Counted from the first letter of the stretch, positions 41,529-49,136 are shown. The stretch is DNA of 64,000 bases from Gemmata sp051859125 (GCF_051859125.1 NZ_JBHYGG010000090.1:10129-74128), one strand, 5' to 3'. The notes: generated by a model not told the origin, from the letters alone. Numbers and translations: made by a program.

Positions 41529-41729
41529 GTGACGCCGTTCGAATGCCCCGACCGCAAGTGTCCGAAGTGCGAGAGCACCCAGTACCTGTTCCGGGCACGC
41601 AAGACGGTGCCCGGCCCGAACGGGCCGGAAGTGGAGACTAAGTACCGGTGCCAGGCGTGCGGGGCCGTGTGGGCCGCTCGGGTGCCCGCACCGGGACGGC
41701 CCGAGCAGCGAGAGGGTGACGCGGCCTGA
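41529..41729 (+). CDS. Small zinc-ribbon protein
   Basis: A 66-residue protein starting with GTG behind CAGGAG. It has CPKCESTQYLFRARKT and YRCQACGAVWAAR, giving two CxxC knuckles about 26 residues apart, the usual layout of a single zinc ribbon. An earlier CPDRKC could provide more ligands. Such proteins bind nucleic acid or protein, and phages often carry them as small regulators. It is the last gene of the plus-strand series and converges with the membrane protein at 41813-42289. The exact role is unknown. Confidence 0.65.
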   Translation: MTPFECPDRKCPKCESTQYLFRARKTVPGPNGPEVETKYRCQACGAVWAARVPAPGRPEQREGDAA

Positions 41730-41812
41730 CCCGGTTGTAACTCACGTCACAGGGTGGCCATTGGGGTCGGCCAGCAGACCGCGTTGAGGTGCGTCCCGCC
41801 CTGACTACCCGG

Positions 41813-42289
41813 TTACGCTGCGGCAGGAGACGGCGATGTGTCTTTTTCTTCGTTCCAGGCCTGGAACAGGGCGGACATGTTGAATCCAATCTGAATCAAG
41901 CTGACGACAAGCGCTCCGACCGCGAGGAGAGCAAGAGTCCCACAAACCACAACCGACCAGAACGACGGGTAGAGACCTACCGTGAACTGTGCGATCGATG
42001 TTAATAAAGAGAGCGCGATGGAAGCAATGAGAGCAATTCCAAGATTCTGGAGCGGCCGGTAGTAGCTTCTTTTGCACCCAACCTGACGCCGCTTCTTAAC
42101 CCGATCGGCGTATCGGGTCTGATCATAATATTGTGCCTTCAAATTCATTATGATGAATGTAGTCATGGTCAGCAAAAACGACGACATGGTTAGAAAACCG
42201 GTGAACATGCCGGCTCTCAGATTTGCAGCATAGTAAGCCCACACTGGGTCTACAACCGCAGTGGCTGGATCACAAACCGGTGTCAGCAT
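41813..42289 (-). CDS. Small membrane protein, RexB-like in layout
   Basis: A 158-residue protein with three predicted membrane segments at about 27-49 (GMFTGFLTMSSFLLTMTTFI), 82-105 (LGIALIASIALSLLTSIAQF) and 110-136 (WSVVVCGTLALLAVGALVVS). A basic loop (RVKKRRQ) sits between the first two. Its ATG at 42289 overlaps the end of the upstream 305-residue gene by seven bases, so the two are co-translated. DNA is AT-richer than its surroundings. Lambda RexB is similar in size, in being a multi-pass inner-membrane protein, and in following a roughly 280-residue cytoplasmic partner. I infer a membrane effector of an abortive-infection pair; no homology is proven. Confidence 0.7.
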   Translation of the reverse strand: MLTPVCDPATAVVDPVWAYYAANLRAGMFTGFLTMSSFLLTMTTFIIMNLKAQYYDQTRYADRVKKRRQVGCKRSYYRPLQNLGIALIASIALSLLTSIAQFTVGLYPSFWSVVVCGTLALLAVGALVVSLIQIGFNMSALFQAWNEEKDTSPSPAAA

Positions 42290-43200
42290 GGCGAATCTCC
42301 AAATTCCGCCGTGTTCTTTTTCATCAACTCAACCATGTATTGTACCAGATCGCACTCGATCACGCGATCTACGTTGAGGAAGCCTGCCGAAACCTTGGTA
42401 TCGTAGTCCAGCACATCATACACACCTGGTGCGTTGGTGAGCGGGTACGACACCTCCCCACGGGTTGGGTCCATCCCGGTGACCCTTCCCTGCTTGGGCT
42501 TGAGCGTTCGTAACCAACCTTTAACCCGCGCCTTGAGGTCCGCAGGAATTGCATTCGCTCGAAACTTGACCTTGGTTTGTTGATACTTGATCGCATCGCC
42601 TGCGTCATGGAACGCTGAAGTATTCGGCATTGCCGATGTGACGGTATATTCCAAGGAACTCACACGGCTCAGGCTGTCGATCCAGGTATCAAGGTCGCCC
42701 GCCTTGATCTTGATGGCTACAGCGAGGCGGTCCTTATATCTCTTCTTCACACGACCTACCTCGCGGGCGTCCCCCTTTGCCCTCTCAGTACCCCGGTCGA
42801 TGCGCCTCGCCCGAAGCGCGTCGTATCGCGCCGCCATGAATTGATTGAATCCCTTCGGCCTTAGCGTGTGATGATAGTACAGATACAGGCCATGCAAAAG
42901 CCCCTGGCTCGGCAACGTATTGATAACGAACAGATTAAAATCCACCCCCGGTCGATTCTTCTTGAACGAGGTGACATGAACCTTCAAGTTATCCAGTTCT
43001 AGCGTGGTGAACTTCTTGTTTGTTTTTTTGGATAGGACGGCACCAACGATGAAGCCCTCATGCTTGGCGCAAGCTATTAGCCGTTGGTGCTGTCGGAACT
43101 TGAACTGCCGGGAGTGCCATTTGAGAAACGCATTACAGAACGCAACAGGTCCAACTGCGGGCGGAACCTTCCAATCGAACCCAGCAACGTACATCTTCAT
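42283..43200 (-). CDS. Cytoplasmic partner of membrane effector, RexA-like in layout
   Basis: A 305-residue soluble basic protein: FKFRQHQRLIACAKHEGFIV, LELDNLKVHVTSFKKN, VDFNLFVINTLPSQGLLHGL, YLYYHHTLRPKGFNQFMAAR, then RVKKRYKDRLAVAIKIKAGD. It has no signal peptide and no motif I can assign. Codon use is visibly less GC-rich than in most of the window, suggesting recent transfer. It is the first gene of a two-gene operon whose second gene encodes a small multi-pass membrane protein. By order, sizes and overlap the pair resembles lambda RexA/RexB, so a sensor/activator role is inferred. Other two-gene membrane-effector defence systems would look the same. Confidence 0.7.
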   Translation of the reverse strand: MKMYVAGFDWKVPPAVGPVAFCNAFLKWHSRQFKFRQHQRLIACAKHEGFIVGAVLSKKTNKKFTTLELDNLKVHVTSFKKNRPGVDFNLFVINTLPSQGLLHGLYLYYHHTLRPKGFNQFMAARYDALRARRIDRGTERAKGDAREVGRVKKRYKDRLAVAIKIKAGDLDTWIDSLSRVSSLEYTVTSAMPNTSAFHDAGDAIKYQQTKVKFRANAIPADLKARVKGWLRTLKPKQGRVTGMDPTRGEVSYPLTNAPGVYDVLDYDTKVSAGFLNVDRVIECDLVQYMVELMKKNTAEFGDSPC

Positions 43201-43498
43201 CGGCGGACCCTGGGCGACGCGGTGGTTCGGCGGTGTTGATCGTGCAGTACTCCGCTAAAGGTCGCACGTATCATCTCTTCTGGCAAGTGAGAAACTAAGA
43301 GAAATACCGGTCGCGCTCGGGCCGCGACATGCTCAGCAGACCGAACCAGGTTCGATGACGAGAATAATGCTGATCCCAGGTACCCCTATCGCTGGCGCCC
43401 CCGTATCGCCACAAACAGGCGCGTATGCCCCCTCCCGAGACGGGCGAAGGTGACGCGGTCTGAAGCGCCACCGCCCTTCATCCCCTGGTGGCCACGAC
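43201..43498 (-). promoter_or_regulatory. Upstream region of the two-gene operon
   Basis: About 300 bases with no gene. The AT-richer stretch at 43260-43305 is the best place for the promoter of the RexA-like gene. No operator repeat is evident. Confidence 0.35.
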
Positions 43499-44344
43499 TC
43501 ACTTCGTGTCGGCCGCGTCGAGGTGTGCCGCGATCTCCCCGCCCGGGATGCGATCGAACTCGTGCCCGTTGGTGCAGAGCGCGATCCAGTGGTGCTCTGG
43601 CGACATCATCGCCGCCCGGCCCTGAAGGATTGCGAACTGGGTGCATTCGTAAGCGAACCGCACGGGGAAGTTCGGGGGCAGGCTTTCGCCGCCGGCCGGG
43701 GTCATGCGGAGGAAGAACGACTCGTACCCGCCCGTCTCCAGTCCACCGACATTCCCGGGCATCCCGACCGCCGGTCGGGGCGTGTGGGCCTCCCAGACCG
43801 TCTTGAGGGACACGTCGGGGATCGGCTCCGACCAGGTGTTCATCAACTCCACCCCTAGTGTCCGCTCGCCGCTCGGGGCCTGAGCGATACCGAGCCGCCA
43901 GCGCACGCTCCCCTTCGGGATCACGTCCCCGACGGTGCGGGCTGCTTCGATGAGCGGGGCGGTGTCCGGGGTCAGGTCAGCCCGAAGTGGATGGTGTGCG
44001 ACCGCGGAAATCACGACGAAGCTGATGAAGGGGGCGATCCTCGCGACATGGATCATGACCCCGCCCTTCTCGACCGTGAAGTCGGCCGTGGCTCCGGCGC
44101 TCGGCCTGAGTCGGACGGTCGCCTTGGAGCAGAAGTCGGCCAAGGAGCGGCAGAAGTGGGACCCCCGGTCGCGCGAGAGGGTGGCCAAAGCTGTCGGCTG
44201 GAGCGGCAGCACTTCCGAGAAGGCGAAGAAGGTTGCCGAGGCCGCACGGGCCGACCCGAATTGGCTCGGCGGTCTGCCCGTGCTGATGGACACACCAGCA
44301 AGTAGGAACACCGTCGGCCCCGGGCACACCACGGCCGCACTCAC
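43499..44344 (-). CDS. Membrane-anchored hypothetical protein
   Basis: A 281-residue protein starting with GTG at 44344, overlapping the stop of the preceding 56-residue gene (GTGA). The N-terminus has a hydrophobic segment (VVCPGPTVFLLAGVSIS), and a second one occurs near residue 105 (IAPFISFVVISAVAHHPL). The C-terminal 150 residues look like a soluble beta domain: GSVRWRLGIAQAPSGERTLG, VELMNTWSEPIPDVSLKTVW, GYESFFLRMTPAGGESLPPN, FDRIPGGEIAAHLDAADTK. No family recognised. It may start at the later ATG (VMIHVAR), which would make that segment a signal anchor. It belongs to a minus-strand operon of three genes. Confidence 0.55.
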   Translation of the reverse strand: MSAAVVCPGPTVFLLAGVSISTGRPPSQFGSARAASATFFAFSEVLPLQPTALATLSRDRGSHFCRSLADFCSKATVRLRPSAGATADFTVEKGGVMIHVARIAPFISFVVISAVAHHPLRADLTPDTAPLIEAARTVGDVIPKGSVRWRLGIAQAPSGERTLGVELMNTWSEPIPDVSLKTVWEAHTPRPAVGMPGNVGGLETGGYESFFLRMTPAGGESLPPNFPVRFAYECTQFAILQGRAAMMSPEHHWIALCTNGHEFDRIPGGEIAAHLDAADTK

Positions 44345-44511
44345 GCCTGGTCGTCCGTGATCTGCCGCAAGACGGTGGCGACCCCGCGGATCTCGTCGTC
44401 GAGTTCGGCCGGGACCGGGTCGCCCTGGTCGATCAACTCGGCCCGCACGCGGCGGAGCCTCCGGAGCTTGGACTCCAGGGTGGCCACCACGTTGCAGGTA
44501 GACTCGGGCAT
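44341..44511 (-). CDS. Small conserved protein (LIDQGD family)
   Basis: A 56-residue helical protein with AGGGACA before its ATG: LESKLRRLRRVRAELIDQGD, then VPAELDDEIRGVATVLRQIT. It resembles the 74-residue protein encoded at 18583-18807 just outside the left end of the element. GTGA overlap links it to the following membrane-anchored protein. The repeated pairing of two basic helices with an acidic end suggests a small helical hairpin. Function unknown; conservation in two contexts argues that it is real. Confidence 0.65.
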   Translation of the reverse strand: MPESTCNVVATLESKLRRLRRVRAELIDQGDPVPAELDDEIRGVATVLRQITDDQA

Positions 44512-44551
44512 TGTCCCTGGGGTTCATGAGCGGAGCGGGCGAGGGGCTGAT

Positions 44552-44740
44552 TCAGCGGGCGGTGGGCAAGCCGGCTTGTGCGGGCTGCGGCCTGGTGGCG
44601 CGCTTCCGTGGGGTGGCCCGCGGTCGCGCGGTGCCGGAGGCCGCGGGTGCGGCGGCCCGCTCGGCCGCGTACCGCTCGCGCCAGGCCAGGATGGAGGGGC
44701 TGAAGATGTTCGTGAGGGTTGGTTCGGTGGTTCGGGTCAC
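44552..44740 (-). CDS. Small Ala/Pro/Arg-rich hypothetical protein
   Basis: A 62-residue frame beginning with GTG at 44740: TRTTEPTLTNIFSPSILAWR, then ERYAAERAAAPAASGTARPR. The first 30 residues look like a genuine helix-forming segment; the rest is low complexity. It precedes the LIDQGD-family gene by 40 bases on the same strand and could be the first gene of that operon. The ribosome-binding site is weak (AGAG). It may instead be a chance frame in GC-rich DNA. Confidence 0.35.
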   Translation of the reverse strand: MTRTTEPTLTNIFSPSILAWRERYAAERAAAPAASGTARPRATPRKRATRPQPAQAGLPTAR

Positions 44741-45062
44741 GGGACGCTCTTGGGTGCGGGTTCTGGGTGCGGGCCTCGGTCGGCCGCCGCGCACCAACCG
44801 AATGCACCCGCCGTGCCGGTCCGGCCGCCAAGCCCATAGTTAAGCGTTGACGCCGCCACCGACCCCCGGATGCAGATCCACAGTCGCACCGCCGGATCGC
44901 ACCGAATGCGCGGGTCGATCCACTCCCGCGGGTCAACCCGGGCGATGCACGTTCCGGCCGATGCAGAGCCCCACAACGTAGAGCCCGGCCACTCGACCGC
45001 CGGGGTATGTTCGTGATCGTCTCGAAGTAGAGTCGACGCACCCTGACCAGAAGGAGCAGAGC
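44741..45062. promoter_or_regulatory. Divergent intergenic region
   Basis: About 320 bases between a leftward operon and a rightward HTH gene. It contains a short imperfect direct repeat near 44754-44775 (GGGTGCGGGTTCTGGGTGCG). AT-richer DNA at 45000-45030 could hold the promoter of the HTH gene. No gene seen. Confidence 0.35.
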
Positions 45063-45374
45063 ATGGGACGCCCGAGGACGGTGTACACCCCGGTTGACAC
45101 CGGGCCGACGCCCGAGGCGGTCGCCCTGGACGTCGTGGCGGAGGGCGTGCTGGGGGTGGCCGCGGCGGGGAAGTTCTGTGCCCACTCAAGGCGGTGGGTG
45201 TACGAGCGGATCGCGGCCGGCGAGGTGGAGTCGTTCAAACTCTTCGGCAAGCGGGTGATCCCGGTGAAGTCGCTCAGGGCGTTCCTGGCCAGGCACATGC
45301 TCGCCGACCTGCAGTCACCACCTCAACTGGTCGGACCCGGGCGCGGTCGCCATGCGGGCTGTAAAGCCGCATGA
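45063..45374 (+). CDS. HTH_17 (excisionase-like) DNA-binding protein
   Basis: A 103-residue protein with AAGGAG upstream of the ATG. The core is FCAHSRRWVYERIAAGEVES followed by FKLFGKRVIPVKSLRAFLAR. That is the MerR-type winged helix used by excisionases and small phage regulators: a helix-turn-helix, then a beta hairpin with a Lys-Arg-Val-Ile-Pro wing. The N-terminal 35 residues and C-terminal 20 are poorly conserved-looking. It is one of three HTH_17-type proteins in the element and is followed by a strong palindromic terminator. It probably regulates a nearby promoter. Confidence 0.75.
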   Translation: MGRPRTVYTPVDTGPTPEAVALDVVAEGVLGVAAAGKFCAHSRRWVYERIAAGEVESFKLFGKRVIPVKSLRAFLARHMLADLQSPPQLVGPGRGRHAGCKAA

Positions 45375-45383
45375 TGCCGATCG

Positions 45384-45425
45384 CGGCTCCTGACGAGGGG
45401 GGCGATCGCCCCCTCATCAGGAGCC
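45384..45425 (+). terminator. Palindromic terminator
   Basis: An imperfect 42-base palindrome centred on GCGATCGC with outer arms CGGCTCCTGA and TCAGGAGCCG. It lies 10 bases after the HTH_17 stop codon, between two converging genes, so it can end transcription from both sides. Confidence 0.7.
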
Positions 45426-45543
45426 GTTCGCGACACCCGGATCGCTGCGGGCGGGGGGCGTTCTCAGTCGAGTTCCAGACGTGACCACGAGGTTCCGGTT
45501 GCCCCGTCGGTTACTTCTCACCATCGGCTTTTTTCGGGGCCGG

Positions 45544-45756
45544 TCACTTCTTCGACTTCGGTTTCACCTCGGGCGTCTCCACCGTCGCCGGTTTACGACC
45601 TGGCTTCCGATCCGAGTCTCTCCAGGCCTCAGCGCTCGTTCGATCCACCAGCCAGTCCCGCCCGACCCTCCGGCCGATGATCTTCCCAGACTTCAGTAGT
45701 TGACGAACGCGACTGTCGTTGCAACCGATTAGCTGCGCGGCCTGTGCCGTCGTCAT
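45544..45756 (-). CDS. HTH_17 (excisionase-like) DNA-binding protein
   Basis: A 70-residue protein: TTAQAAQLIGCNDSRVRQLL, then KSGKIIGRRVGRDWLVDRTS, then a Lys-rich tail. The first 50 residues are a MerR-like HTH with the RxVGRDWLV wing of the HTH_17 family. The ATG at 45756 is chosen because GGAG lies six bases upstream; the frame stays open for 24 more codons across the repeats that I propose as its operator. It is divergent from the gene at 45895, and the shared region carries two copies of GCATATCATACCGC. Likely a repressor or directionality factor. Confidence 0.75.
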   Translation of the reverse strand: MTTAQAAQLIGCNDSRVRQLLKSGKIIGRRVGRDWLVDRTSAEAWRDSDRKPGRKPATVETPEVKPKSKK

Positions 45757-45770
45757 GTGATTCTCCATGA

Positions 45771-45838
45771 GCATATCATACCGCACGCGGGAGGAAATTT
45801 CCAGAATTCCACTCCGATCGACTTGCATATCATACCGC
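45771..45838 (+). promoter_or_regulatory. Operator candidate, 14-bp direct repeats
   Basis: GCATATCATACCGC occurs at 45771-45784 and again at 45825-45838, 54 bases apart, in the gap between the HTH gene (minus) and the 89-residue gene (plus). The repeats are AT-rich in GC-rich DNA and may contain -10 elements or bind the adjacent HTH protein. Confidence 0.6.
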
Positions 45839-45894
45839 TGGCGTTAGGATATGTGCAGCGAGGCACACCCGCCCGCCACACACGAGGACGTGAG

Positions 45895-46164
45895 ATGGCC
45901 GCCACCAAGCTCCAGAATGCCACTGAGGCCACGACGGACGCGACCCGCGAGAAGCTGAACGCCTGGCTGCGGCGGGCCATCGGCGAGATGCAATGGCTGA
46001 GCCGCAACGTCCACGACAAGTCCACGCCGTTCGCCAGCGCGTTCACCGAGGACGAGGGCCAGGAGATCGCCTTCCGGATCAGCACGAGCCTGGACGTGCT
46101 CGAACACATGCTGGAGCGATTCGACCTGCCGGAACCGCCCCCGGAATTCGCGGACGCTGCCTGA
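45895..46164 (+). CDS. Small helical hypothetical protein
   Basis: An 89-residue protein with GAGGA upstream. The sequence is helical and amphipathic: TREKLNAWLRRAIGEMQWLS, then DEGQEIAFRISTSLDVLEHM, then LERFDLPEPPPEF. No family known to me. It is divergent from the small HTH gene and shares the repeat-containing control region, so it is probably regulated by that protein. It is followed by a large inverted repeat. It could be a phage-type early protein or an anti-repressor, but nothing in the sequence settles this. Confidence 0.6.
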   Translation: MAATKLQNATEATTDATREKLNAWLRRAIGEMQWLSRNVHDKSTPFASAFTEDEGQEIAFRISTSLDVLEHMLERFDLPEPPPEFADAA

Positions 46165-46545
46165 CCCACCCCGATCCATTCCCCCACCCGCCCTGAACCA
46201 CCTCCCGGAGCCCGTCCCTCACGGCCCAGGCGATCGCCTGGGCCGACCGTCTTCCCACTCGCACTCTGGCTCCACCCCTGGGTGTCAGGGGAGCGAGACG
46301 AGAGAGCGAGAGCCACATTCCACCCTCAGCATCTCGTCTCGCTCCCTCTGACACCCAGGGGTGGAACGAGATGCGCGGCACAGCGGATGGGGGCCCGCTG
46401 ACGGGCGTAACATCTTTCAGGGCAATGACGCCCCGACAGCAAACCCGCCACCAAACGTCTCGCTCCCGCCACGCGAGACGTGAACGCCATCGGCCACCAT
46501 CCTGCTCCGGTTGAACCGACCGAAGCCACTCAACCCGAGGACCGC
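46165..46545. other. Intergenic with inverted repeat
   Basis: 380 bases without a gene. It holds the inverted repeat at 46271-46365 and a second small stem at 46456-46480 (CGTCTCGC / GCGAGACG), just upstream of the DUF488 gene. Confidence 0.6.
46271..46365 (+). repeat. 33-bp near-perfect inverted repeat
   Basis: Left arm 46271-46303 (TCCACCCCTGGGTGTCAGGG and onward) and right arm 46332-46365 are reverse complements apart from one inserted base, with a 28-base loop. The arm sequence also occurs singly at 36309-36336. It probably forms a strong hairpin. Confidence 0.8.
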
Positions 46546-47022
46546 ATGCAACGCATCTACTCCGTTGGCTACGCCCAGCACTCTCCCGACTCGCTCAAGG
46601 AACTCGTGACCCGCCTCCGGGCCACCCTCGTCGACGTCCGCTCCCGGCCCTCCGGCCGCGTCAAGCGCGGCTTCTCCAAGGCCGACCTCACCGCACTCCT
46701 CGGCGACCGGTACGAGTGGCACGGCAAGGACCTCGGCGGCATGGGCCAGGGCGCGACCCCCGCGGGCATCGAACGCCTCGCCAAGGACGACCGCCGCCTG
46801 ATCCTCATGTGCATGGAGGACGCCCCGGGCGACTGCCACCGTTTTCAGAGCGTCGGACTCCAACTGTTGCTAAAGGGGATCGAGGTGCATCACGTCTACC
46901 ACGACTGGGTGATCACGACGTCCGCACTCAAGGCCGCCCTCGACGACCCCGACCCAGAAGCGGAACCGGAAGGGACGGACCTGGCGGACGAGTTCCGGGC
47001 CGCAGCCCTGTTGCCCGGGTAG
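46546..47022 (+). CDS. DUF488 family protein
   Basis: A 158-residue DUF488 protein. The opening QRIYSVGYAQHSPDSLKELV and ATLVDVRSRPSGRVKRGFSK fit the family's IYTIGHS-x-x-F and DVRs-P-SR motifs. Later LMCMEDAPGDCHRF matches the family's C-E-p--CHR signature. The Cys and His are conserved but the activity is unknown. The ATG at 46546, preceded by GAGG, is preferred over a GTG 22 codons upstream. DUF488 genes are often found near restriction or mobile DNA genes. The final 25 residues are acidic and variable. Confidence 0.85.
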   Translation: MQRIYSVGYAQHSPDSLKELVTRLRATLVDVRSRPSGRVKRGFSKADLTALLGDRYEWHGKDLGGMGQGATPAGIERLAKDDRRLILMCMEDAPGDCHRFQSVGLQLLLKGIEVHHVYHDWVITTSALKAALDDPDPEAEPEGTDLADEFRAAALLPG

Positions 47023-47217
47023 GGACCGCTGAAATGCCCCCGGACCGGGTGATGGCGAGGCGAATGGTGACCAAGGCCACCCGCGGAAACGGCTCTGGCG
47101 ATCCCGGGGCTGCGTTCGGGCCGAGAAGTGGGCACAGACCGGTTCGAAAGCTCGATCGGCCCGTGCCGGGCTACTGATGGCGTTTTGTACACTGGTGGGC
47201 GGCCGGGTGCCTTGCGG

Positions 47218-47760
47218 TCACTCCTCGTCGTCCCGGTCCGGAGGAACGAGGGCACCCCGCAAGTGAGTCAAGCCGCGCGCGAGGGCACCCTTGTCGGCCA
47301 CGGGGGCATCGGTCCAGAAGCGGGCGGTCACCGCCTCCCGCTCGTCGTCCGGCAGGGCCGCGAGGGCGGCCCGAACTGCGGCGGCGCGCTCCGCGGCGGC
47401 GATCGCCTCCCCCGGCCCCGGGCCGCCCCGGGGGTCGGCGACCACGGCCGCCAGGGTGCCGCCGTCGTCCGACGCCAGCGGGGCCGACAGGCTGACCGCC
47501 GCGAGCGTCCGCCGGTGGGCCTCGCGCAGCCGGCCGGCCGTGGTCCGCGCCACCCGCGTCAGCCAGGTGCTGAACCCACCCCGCGACGGGTCGTGACTGG
47601 GGAAGTAGTGGAGGGCGCGGAGGGCGATCTCGCTGTGGAGGTCCTCGGGGGTGCTACCCGGGCACCGCCGCGCCAGGCGGATCGCCAATTTCCAGAGGTA
47701 CCGGTCCCACTTCGCGAGCTGCTGGTTCGCGGTCAGGGGCGGTTCCGTCGCGGCGGCCAT
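47218..47760 (-). CDS. Sigma-70-like transcription factor
   Basis: A 180-residue protein with GGGAG upstream of its ATG. The N-terminal half resembles sigma region 2: KWDRYLWKLAIRLARRCPGS, TPEDLHSEIALRALHYFPSH, GFSTWLTRVARTTAGRLREA. The second half has AALAALPDDEREAVTARFWT, as in region 4, but the expected recognition helix after it is short (KGALARGLTHLRGAL) and the protein stops soon. It may be a reduced sigma factor controlling the element, or a sigma-like regulator. Its start overlaps the preceding gene by 107 bases, which is long and implies tight coupling. Confidence 0.65.
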   Translation of the reverse strand: MAAATEPPLTANQQLAKWDRYLWKLAIRLARRCPGSTPEDLHSEIALRALHYFPSHDPSRGGFSTWLTRVARTTAGRLREAHRRTLAAVSLSAPLASDDGGTLAAVVADPRGGPGPGEAIAAAERAAAVRAALAALPDDEREAVTARFWTDAPVADKGALARGLTHLRGALVPPDRDDEE

Positions 47761-48436
47761 GCTGCTCTCCCGTGTGCGCCTCGTAGAAGCTCCGGAGCCG
47801 GTCGCAGGCCGCGCCGGCGACCCACCTCTCGGGTGACCCGCCCCGCCCGCGGCCCGTGGCGGCCTCCAGGCGCTGAAGGGCCTTGCGGATGCCGTCCTCG
47901 CCGACCGCGGCCACCACCCCGCGGGAGACGAGCGACTCGGCAATGCTGCGGGTGCCCCACCGCTTCGCACCGGCCGGCGGGGGGCCGCACACCAGGTCCA
48001 GGAGCGCGGCGTCGAAGGCGGCCGTGAACTTGAGGGGGCCGCCCCCGGCCCAGGGCTCGCCGGGCGCGGGCGTCGGGATCGCCCGCGGCGTCAGGCCGGC
48101 CACCCCGACGGGAACCTCAACGTGCGCGGGGACGATCCCGCGGCGCTGCAGGTCGGCCACGGCCGCCGCGATGCTCGTGTCGCCCGCCCAAGCCTTGACG
48201 AACTCCCGGCTCGCGCGGCCCGCCGCCCACTCGGCGTCGTCGGCGGAGTTGCCGTGCCGGGCGGGCGAGAAGATGCCCAAGTTCAGTGACCGCCCCCGCC
48301 GGTCGGCCGCGCCGGGGATCCACACCCGGGCCTGCCAGGCGTTCCCCTTGACCCGGCGCGTGTTCCGGTAGCGGTTGCTCGGGGCCATCCGCCGGCGGGG
48401 GCCGGGCGGCCGCGCGGGCCGTCGTGGTCGTGGCAC
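47654..48436 (-). CDS. Homeodomain-like HTH hypothetical protein
   Basis: A 260-residue protein. The N-terminal part is Arg/Pro-rich, followed by NAWQARVWIPGAADRRGRSL, which resembles an AP2 or integrase arm-type DNA-binding fold. Residues 135-185 contain AFDAALLDLVCGPPPAGAKR then WGTRSIAESLVSRGVVAAVG then DGIRKALQRL. This closely follows the helix-turn-helix found at the start of IS630-type transposases, without the catalytic domain. The start is placed at the GTG 48436 because GGAGG lies eight bases before it. Its 3' end overlaps the sigma-like gene. I infer a DNA-binding regulator or terminase-type recognition protein. Confidence 0.6.
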   Translation of the reverse strand: MPRPRRPARPPGPRRRMAPSNRYRNTRRVKGNAWQARVWIPGAADRRGRSLNLGIFSPARHGNSADDAEWAAGRASREFVKAWAGDTSIAAAVADLQRRGIVPAHVEVPVGVAGLTPRAIPTPAPGEPWAGGGPLKFTAAFDAALLDLVCGPPPAGAKRWGTRSIAESLVSRGVVAAVGEDGIRKALQRLEAATGRGRGGSPERWVAGAACDRLRSFYEAHTGEQHGRRDGTAPDREPAAREVGPVPLEIGDPPGAAVPG

Positions 48437-48542
48437 GGTGGTCACCTCCGACAGGGTGTGGGACGGGCGACGACGGGTCTTCGCGTGCTGCTGGCGCCCT
48501 CGGCCGCCAGCGAGGACCGGGCCGACATCCCGGGCGGTCAGG

Positions 48543-49136
48543 TCAGTCCGGGGCGCTCTCGTCCACCGGCGGGTTCACCTTCGCCGGCCCGTCCACGATC
48601 AGGATCGCCGCGCCCCGCTCCCCCGACGCCGCCTTCACCGTCGTCTCGGTCTTGTCCTTCCGGCCGAAGTCCTGGCTCTCGCACCGCTCCAGCCACCAGG
48701 CCGCCGCGGTCCACTGCGCCGCGGCGAACTTCTCGACCACCTCCGAGGTACCGTCCTGATGGTGAAGCGTCCGCCGCTCCACGACCTGGGAGCCAAGCGC
48801 CGCGCGCTGGATGATCTCCACGTTCCGCTTGATGGCCGCGCCCCGCGCCTTTTCCAGGGCGTGCCGCAATTCTGCTAACGCCTGCTGGCGTTGGGGTAAC
48901 GTCAACGTGTGGTCGCCGGCCATCCACTTCGCGAAGACCGACGGCGGGAGCCGGGTCCGCTGGTCGCGCCCCTGGCGGAGGTAGCTCATCAGGGTGGACG
49001 CGCCGACGCCCGCGCACTGGGCCGCGGCCTTGCGGGGCAGCCCGTTCGTGGTCGCCTCGGCCAGTGCCTTGAACACCTGGGGCGTCAGAGCGAACGGCCG
49101 GCCGGTGCGGGCATTACCCTTGGAAGTGGAACCCAT
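48543..49136 (-). CDS. Small terminase (TerS)-like protein
   Basis: A 197-residue protein. The first 70 residues are a helix-turn-helix as in phage small terminases: ALTPQVFKALAEATTNGLPR, KAAAQCAGVGASTLMSYLRQ. Next come helical segments suited to oligomerisation (LPQRQQALAELRHALEKARG, KRNVEIIQRAALGSQVVERR), then FAAAQWTAAAWWLERCESQDFG and KTETTVKA, which are typical TerS-like features. In phages and satellites this protein selects DNA for packaging. No large terminase gene is recognisable nearby, which fits a satellite that borrows a helper's motor. The assignment is by pattern. Confidence 0.6.
   Translation of the reverse strand: MGSTSKGNARTGRPFALTPQVFKALAEATTNGLPRKAAAQCAGVGASTLMSYLRQGRDQRTRLPPSVFAKWMAGDHTLTLPQRQQALAELRHALEKARGAAIKRNVEIIQRAALGSQVVERRTLHHQDGTSEVVEKFAAAQWTAAAWWLERCESQDFGRKDKTETTVKAASGERGAAILIVDGPAKVNPPVDESAPD

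Noticed and set aside
47654..48436. An IS630-type transposase
   Set aside because: The HTH resembles the IS630 N-terminus, but no DDE catalytic domain or terminal inverted repeats are present.
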